A stretch of 8,600 bases of DNA. Origin: an uncultured Collinsella sp. Its GTDB lineage: Bacteria; Actinomycetota; Coriobacteriia; Coriobacteriales; Coriobacteriaceae. This document shows positions 5,687 through 8,600 of this stretch, piece after piece. Every line of letters begins with the position of its first letter. Within the stretch, counting starts at the first letter, position 1. The translations under genes were made by a program, and so were the position numbers. The notes beneath the pieces were generated by a model. That model was not told where the DNA came from, ran no database searches, and worked only from the letters and a program-made list of their open reading frames with translations. The stretch covers positions 1 through 8,600 of the forward strand of contig CABSNH010000066.1 in NCBI GenBank assembly GCA_902478985.1, in the 5' to 3' direction.

Positions 5687-5717
5687 GCCCCCTCCCGCGC
5701 ACGGAACGGGAGGGGGC
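5687..5717 (-). terminator. GC-rich 11-bp stem-loop, possible U-less terminator
   Basis: GCCCCCTCCCG (5687-5697) pairs perfectly with CGGGAGGGGGC (5707-5717) over a 9-nt loop. On the minus strand it is followed by GCTCTCATG, which is not a T-tract. High-GC bacteria often carry such hairpins after operons; here it is one of a series. Confidence 0.55.
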
Positions 5718-5721
5718 TAAA

Positions 5722-5819
5722 GGTAGGAGTCTACCGGTGGGTTGACCCCACCGGACAGACGATGACCAGGTGATCCTTTACAGGATCGTCAAGGTTTCCG
5801 TGGGGTACCCGTTGGGTAC
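5722..5819 (-). ncRNA. Cluster of short stem-loops directly after the carrier stop
   Basis: Three hairpins lie in under 100 nt. They are GTACCC/GGGTAC (5805-5810 with 5814-5819), GATCCT/AGGATC (5772-5777 with 5782-5787) and CCGGTGGG/CCCACCGG (5734-5741 with 5747-5754, extended by GTCT 5729-5732 with AGAC 5757-5760). Competing pairings exist: GACGAT (5758-5763) with ATCGTC (5785-5790), and GGTAG (5722-5726) with CTACC (5731-5735). The region is non-coding. It may be an ordinary 3' UTR or a folded RNA element. Confidence 0.45.
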
Positions 5820-7298
5820 TTAGAGCATCACGCAAGCGACGGTCAGGATGATGGCGCAGACGACGGAGAGCGCGACGATGAGCTTAAGGGCAAACTTGAG
5901 CCAGGTCGTCCACTCGATCTTGGCCAGGGCGAGACCGCCCATGATGGCGCCGGAGGTCGGGGTGAACAGGTTCACAACGCCGATAGCAGAGGAGAAGATC
6001 ATGACCATGACCTCGGGCGAGAAGCCGAGCTTAACAGCCAGCGGTCCCATGATGGGCATGGAGACGGTGGCCATACCAGAGGTCGAGGGGATCAGGAAGG
6101 ACAGGCCGAAGTAGACCAGGAAGCTCATGGGAGCGAAGATCACGCCGGACAGGCCAGCCAAAGCATTGGCGGCAGCGTCGAGGACGTAGACGTCGAGGCC
6201 GGTGTTAGCCATGAGGACGGAGATACCGCGGGCGAGGGCGATGACGAGAACAACGGACATCATGTCGGCAGCGCCGGTGATGAAGGTGTTGACGATCTGC
6301 TTCTCGGACAGGCCACCGATGATACCGATCAGGACGGCCATGAGGAAGAACCAGGTGGAAGCCTCGTCGAAGTACCACTGGCCAATGGGCAGGCCGGTGA
6401 TCAGGGCAGACCAGCCCTGGACGACGGCGTTACCGTCGGCGTCGTAGACAGCGCCAGCGTCGAAGAAGTTGGCGACGCCCTCGTTGAGGTCGGCCAGCGG
6501 AATGAAGCCGACGATCATGACGACGAAGGTGAAGGCAAAGGCGATCAGAACACCCTTCTGACGACCGGTGAGCTTGACCTCATTGTGAACCTCGGAAGCA
6601 GCCTTGCCGTGAGCCTCTTCGGCGTCCTTGAGCTCCTGCATCGACAGGATGGTGGAACCCTTGTCAGCCTTGACCTTCTTGGCGTAGCTCATCACGAAGA
6701 AGATGGACATAGCGGTAGTGACAATCCACAGGACGGCACCGAGGCCGATGATGATGGACTGGTTGACCTCAATGCCAACGCCGGTCAGAGCGTCGACGGC
6801 AGCGCCGACGGCGAACGGGTTAACCGTGGAGCCCAGGCAGCCGCAGCCAGCGCCGAGCAGGACGGTAGCGGCACCGACCATGGGGTCGAAGCCAGCGGCC
6901 ATCATGGTAGCGGCGAGCAGGGCGTAGAAGGGAACGGTCTCCTCGCACATACCATAGGTGGTACCACCGAGGGAGAAGATGAGCATCAGCACGGGAATGA
7001 GCATAATCTCGTTGCCCTTAAGCTTCTGCACCAGAACGGCGATGCCGTTGTCCAGGGCGCCGGTCTCGGTCATCATACCGAGGAAGCCGCCCAGGATCAT
7101 AACGAAGAGGCAGACGGGCAGAGCGTCAGCGAAGCCCTTAATCGGGGCGGTGCAGAAATCGCTCAGACGGGCGGCAGTAACCGCGCCGCCGGACGTGCCG
7201 GAGACGATAACGGTAATCACTGCGACAATTGCCAGCAGAGCAAGAAGAATGGTGAACGATGAAGGCATACCGCGCTTTTTCTTAGCGGTCTCAGTCAT
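5820..7298 (-). CDS. YfcC/ArcD-type membrane carrier, probable arginine-ornithine exchanger
   Basis: An integral membrane protein of 492 residues in the YfcC family (Pfam C4-dicarboxylate anaerobic carrier). Members of this family serve as ArcD arginine/ornithine antiporters in streptococcal arginine deiminase operons. A lysine-rich N-terminus (6-9) precedes roughly a dozen hydrophobic segments, for example about 14-33, 60-76, 98-112, 140-165, 182-204, 248-266, 313-330, 345-363, 385-403, 428-447 and 468-491. A charged cytoplasmic-type loop lies at about 206-248. Conserved blocks are GGTTYGMCEETVPFYALL (111-128), GCLGSTVNPF (153-162), IPSTSGMATVSMPIMGPLA and NLFTPTSGAIMGGLALAKI. The ATG at 7298 is chosen because GAAGGGGGG lies at good spacing; ATGs at 7307 and 7325 abut or precede that ribosome site. 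It follows arcB, separated by a terminator and a leader hairpin. The substrate is inferred from context, not seen. Confidence 0.85.
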   Translation of the reverse strand: MTETAKKKRGMPSSFTILLALLAIVAVITVIVSGTSGGAVTAARLSDFCTAPIKGFADALPVCLFVMILGGFLGMMTETGALDNGIAVLVQKLKGNEIMLIPVLMLIFSLGGTTYGMCEETVPFYALLAATMMAAGFDPMVGAATVLLGAGCGCLGSTVNPFAVGAAVDALTGVGIEVNQSIIIGLGAVLWIVTTAMSIFFVMSYAKKVKADKGSTILSMQELKDAEEAHGKAASEVHNEVKLTGRQKGVLIAFAFTFVVMIVGFIPLADLNEGVANFFDAGAVYDADGNAVVQGWSALITGLPIGQWYFDEASTWFFLMAVLIGIIGGLSEKQIVNTFITGAADMMSVVLVIALARGISVLMANTGLDVYVLDAAANALAGLSGVIFAPMSFLVYFGLSFLIPSTSGMATVSMPIMGPLAVKLGFSPEVMVMIFSSAIGVVNLFTPTSGAIMGGLALAKIEWTTWLKFALKLIVALSVVCAIILTVACVML

Positions 7299-7331
7299 AG
7301 TTCTCATCCCCCCTTCATAAATCATTTACTG

Positions 7332-7382
7332 ATCTCGCCAGAAGCGGCTCTTCCGTGCCGTGCCTGCCGCTTGATGCGAGAT
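7332..7382 (-). promoter_or_regulatory. Large leader hairpin upstream of the carrier gene
   Basis: ATCTCGC (7332-7338) pairs with GCGAGAT (7376-7382), and AAGCGGC (7342-7348) pairs with GCCGCTT (7366-7372). The two stems stack through a symmetrical 3x3 internal loop and end in a 17-nt loop. It lies after the arcB terminator and ends about 15 nt before the carrier's ribosome site. There is no U-tract, so it is not a terminator. It may protect a processed mRNA 5' end or control translation. A TAATAAT-like -10 (minus strand about 7387-7381) overlaps its base, without a good -35. Confidence 0.55.
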
Positions 7383-7393
7383 TATTACCAGAT

Positions 7394-7430
7394 AAAACCG
7401 CTCGGGGTGTGCAGCAATACACCCCGAGCG
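7394..7430 (-). terminator. Intrinsic terminator between arcB and the carrier gene
   Basis: A 12-bp perfect stem, CGCTCGGGGTGT (minus 7430-7419) with ACACCCCGAGCG (7410-7399), and an 8-nt loop are followed by G-TTTT-A on the minus strand. It begins 15 nt after the arcB stop. The four-T tail may allow partial read-through, so the carrier could receive only part of the arcAB transcription unless it has its own promoter. Confidence 0.88.
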
Positions 7431-7445
7431 AGATGCTAGATGCTC

Positions 7446-8441
7446 TTACTTGAGCGTGGCGTACATGACAGCCTTGATGGTGTGCATGCGGTTCTCGGCC
7501 TCGTCGAAGACCTTGGAAGCGGGGCTCTCGAAGACCTCGTCGGTGACCTCCTGCTCGGTGATGCCGAACTGCTCGCACTTCTCGGCGCCAATGGTGGTGT
7601 TGGTGTCGTGGAAGCTGGGCAGGCAGTGCAGGAAGATGGCACCCGGGTTGGCCATAGCCATGACCTCGGAGGTGACACGATACGGGGTGAGCTGAGCGAT
7701 GCGCTCGGCCCAGACCTCGTCGGGCTCGCCCATGGAGACCCACACGTCGGTGTAGATAACGTCGGCACCGGTGACGCCGTCCTTGACGTCGGTGGTCAGC
7801 TTGATGGTGCAGCCGTTAGCCTCGGCGATGGGCTTGCAGGCCTCGATGACGTCGTCAGCGGGCATGCACTCCTCGGGGCCGCAGGCCACGAAGTTCATGC
7901 CGAGCTTGGAGCAGACGACCATGAGGGAGCGAGCGACATTGTTCTTGCAGTCGCCCATGAAGACGAGGGTCTTGCCCTTGATGTCGTAGTTGAAGTTCTC
8001 CTGGACGGTCAGGATGTCGGCGAGCATCTGGGTGGGGTGCCACTCGGTGGTCAGGCCGTTCCACACGGGCACGCCGGACTTAGCAGCGAGCTCCTCGACG
8101 TCGTCCTGGGCAAAGCCACGGAACTCGATGCCGTCATACATGCGGCCGAGAACGCGGGCAGTGTCCTCGATGGACTCCTTCTTGCCCATCTGCGACGAAC
8201 CCGGATCGAGGTAGGTGACGCCCATGCCCAGATCCATGCCGCCGACCTCGAAGGCGCAGCGGGTACGAGTAGAGGTCTTCTGGAAGAGCAGAACGATGTT
8301 CTTGCCCTCGAGATAGCGGTGCGGAACGCCAGCGCGCTTCATATCCTTGAAGTTCTTGGAGAGCTTGAGCAGGTACTCGATCTCCTCGGTGGTGAGGTCG
8401 AGAAGCTTGAGGAAGCTACGGCCGGAAAGGTTAACACCCAT
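7446..8441 (-). CDS. arcB: Ornithine carbamoyltransferase, catabolic
   Basis: In the arginine deiminase pathway it converts citrulline and phosphate into ornithine and carbamoyl phosphate in the cytoplasm. The 331-residue length is typical. The carbamoyl-phosphate site STRTR is at 57-61 (FQKTSTRTRCAFE). HPTQ is at 135-138 (EWHPTQMLAD), the ornithine-binding region includes DVWVSMGE (232-239), and the catalytic HCLP is at 272-275 (HCLPSFHD). All expected active-site residues are present. The ATG start has AAAGGA 8 nt upstream. It lies just downstream of arcA and upstream of the carrier, which favours the catabolic ArcB role over biosynthetic ArgF; the sequence alone would not decide this. Codon use is strongly restricted (glutamate GAG, lysine AAG, phenylalanine TTC almost throughout the part read), as in highly expressed genes and unlike xerD. 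Confidence 0.96.
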   Translation of the reverse strand: MGVNLSGRSFLKLLDLTTEEIEYLLKLSKNFKDMKRAGVPHRYLEGKNIVLLFQKTSTRTRCAFEVGGMDLGMGVTYLDPGSSQMGKKESIEDTARVLGRMYDGIEFRGFAQDDVEELAAKSGVPVWNGLTTEWHPTQMLADILTVQENFNYDIKGKTLVFMGDCKNNVARSLMVVCSKLGMNFVACGPEECMPADDVIEACKPIAEANGCTIKLTTDVKDGVTGADVIYTDVWVSMGEPDEVWAERIAQLTPYRVTSEVMAMANPGAIFLHCLPSFHDTNTTIGAEKCEQFGITEQEVTDEVFESPASKVFDEAENRMHTIKAVMYATLK

Positions 8442-8486
8442 GGTTTGATTCCTTTCGAAGAAATGAATTACGTAAGTATTAGTGGT

Positions 8487-8534
8487 GCCCGTTTAACGGG
8501 CGAAGCCGGTGCGGTTGTAGGGGGACCGCACCGG
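8487..8534 (-). repeat. Two tandem stem-loops in the arcA-arcB gap
   Basis: CCGGTGCGGT (8506-8515) pairs perfectly with ACCGCACCGG (8525-8534) over a 9-nt loop. Immediately after it on the minus strand, GCCCGT (8487-8492) pairs with ACGGGC (8496-8501) over 3 nt. Neither is followed by a T-tract, so they need not stop transcription. Hairpins between arc genes could stabilise or process the mRNA and set the ArcA to ArcB ratio. Confidence 0.6.
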
Positions 8535-8546
8535 AAACGGAAAGAC

Positions 8547-8600
8547 TTAGAGGTCCTCGCGCCAGAAGGGCATGCTCATGCAGCGCGGGCCGCCGCGGCC
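8547..8600 (-). CDS. arcA: Arginine deiminase, C-terminal end (cut by window edge)
   Basis: Only the last 17 codons and the stop are present, reading GRGGPRCMSMPFWREDL. This matches the conserved C-terminus of arginine deiminase, where the cysteine in GGPRCMSMP is the catalytic nucleophile. The enzyme hydrolyses arginine to citrulline and ammonia, the first step of the pathway. It lies 105 bp upstream of arcB on the same strand. The rest of the gene lies outside the window, so its integrity cannot be judged. Confidence 0.93.
   Translation of the reverse strand, partial: GRGGPRCMSMPFWREDL

Noticed and set aside
6585..7262. A 225-codon plus-strand frame opposite the carrier gene
   Set aside because: It is a histidine-, glycine- and glutamate-rich shadow of hydrophobic codons on the other strand, typical of antisense to a membrane protein.
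1..8600. CRISPR array, insertion sequence or prophage
   Set aside because: No regularly spaced repeats, transposase, or terminal repeats with target duplication were seen. XerD is the housekeeping recombinase type, next to pyrG, not a mobile-element integrase.

Overview
This is an 8.6 kb piece of a moderately GC-rich bacterial chromosome, probably a gut Coriobacteriia member such as Collinsella. That placement is an inference from three things: the actinobacterial pyrG-xerD pairing, an arginine deiminase operon with a YfcC-type carrier, and a DUF1846 (UPF0371) protein. All recognisable genes lie on the minus strand, so transcription runs from high to low coordinates. The window starts at a contig end: the first 38 bases are an untrimmed Illumina Nextera adapter and are not genomic.

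Layout in the direction of transcription. (1) The arginine deiminase locus occupies 8600-5820. It holds the C-terminal end of arginine deiminase (arcA), a complete ornithine carbamoyltransferase (arcB) and a multi-spanning YfcC/ArcD-type carrier that probably exchanges arginine for ornithine. Two hairpins separate arcA from arcB. A strong intrinsic terminator followed by a large leader hairpin separates arcB from the carrier, so the carrier is probably expressed at a different level. Carbamate kinase (arcC), which would turn the carbamoyl phosphate into ATP, is not visible. (2) About 250 nt of closely packed stem-loops follow the carrier and end in a U-tailed terminator at 5568-5610. (3) A gene-free stretch at 5261-5567 holds a 21-bp perfect inverted repeat and a degenerate 72-nt direct repeat. 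(4) A DUF1846 gene (5215-3734) has its own TATAAT promoter, ribosome site and terminator. (5) A small winged-helix regulator (3477-3142) has its own terminator. (6) CTP synthase (pyrG) and the tyrosine recombinase XerD form a two-gene operon with only 2 bp between them. (7) A 300-bp non-coding tail holds a large hairpin, a smaller terminator-like hairpin, a 20-bp dyad and a near-consensus LexA (SOS) box just before the adapter. The gene the LexA box would control lies beyond the contig end.

Functionally, ArcA deiminates arginine to citrulline, ArcB phosphorolyses citrulline to ornithine and carbamoyl phosphate, and the carrier would bring in arginine and export ornithine. PyrG makes CTP. XerD, with a XerC partner elsewhere, resolves chromosome dimers. 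Nothing in the coding content is clearly a new system. The less explained parts are the non-coding ones: the stem-loop array after the carrier, the carrier's leader hairpin, the long palindromic intergenic repeats and the SOS-type box at the contig end. Several start codons are placed downstream of the longest possible ORF because a good ribosome site points there.
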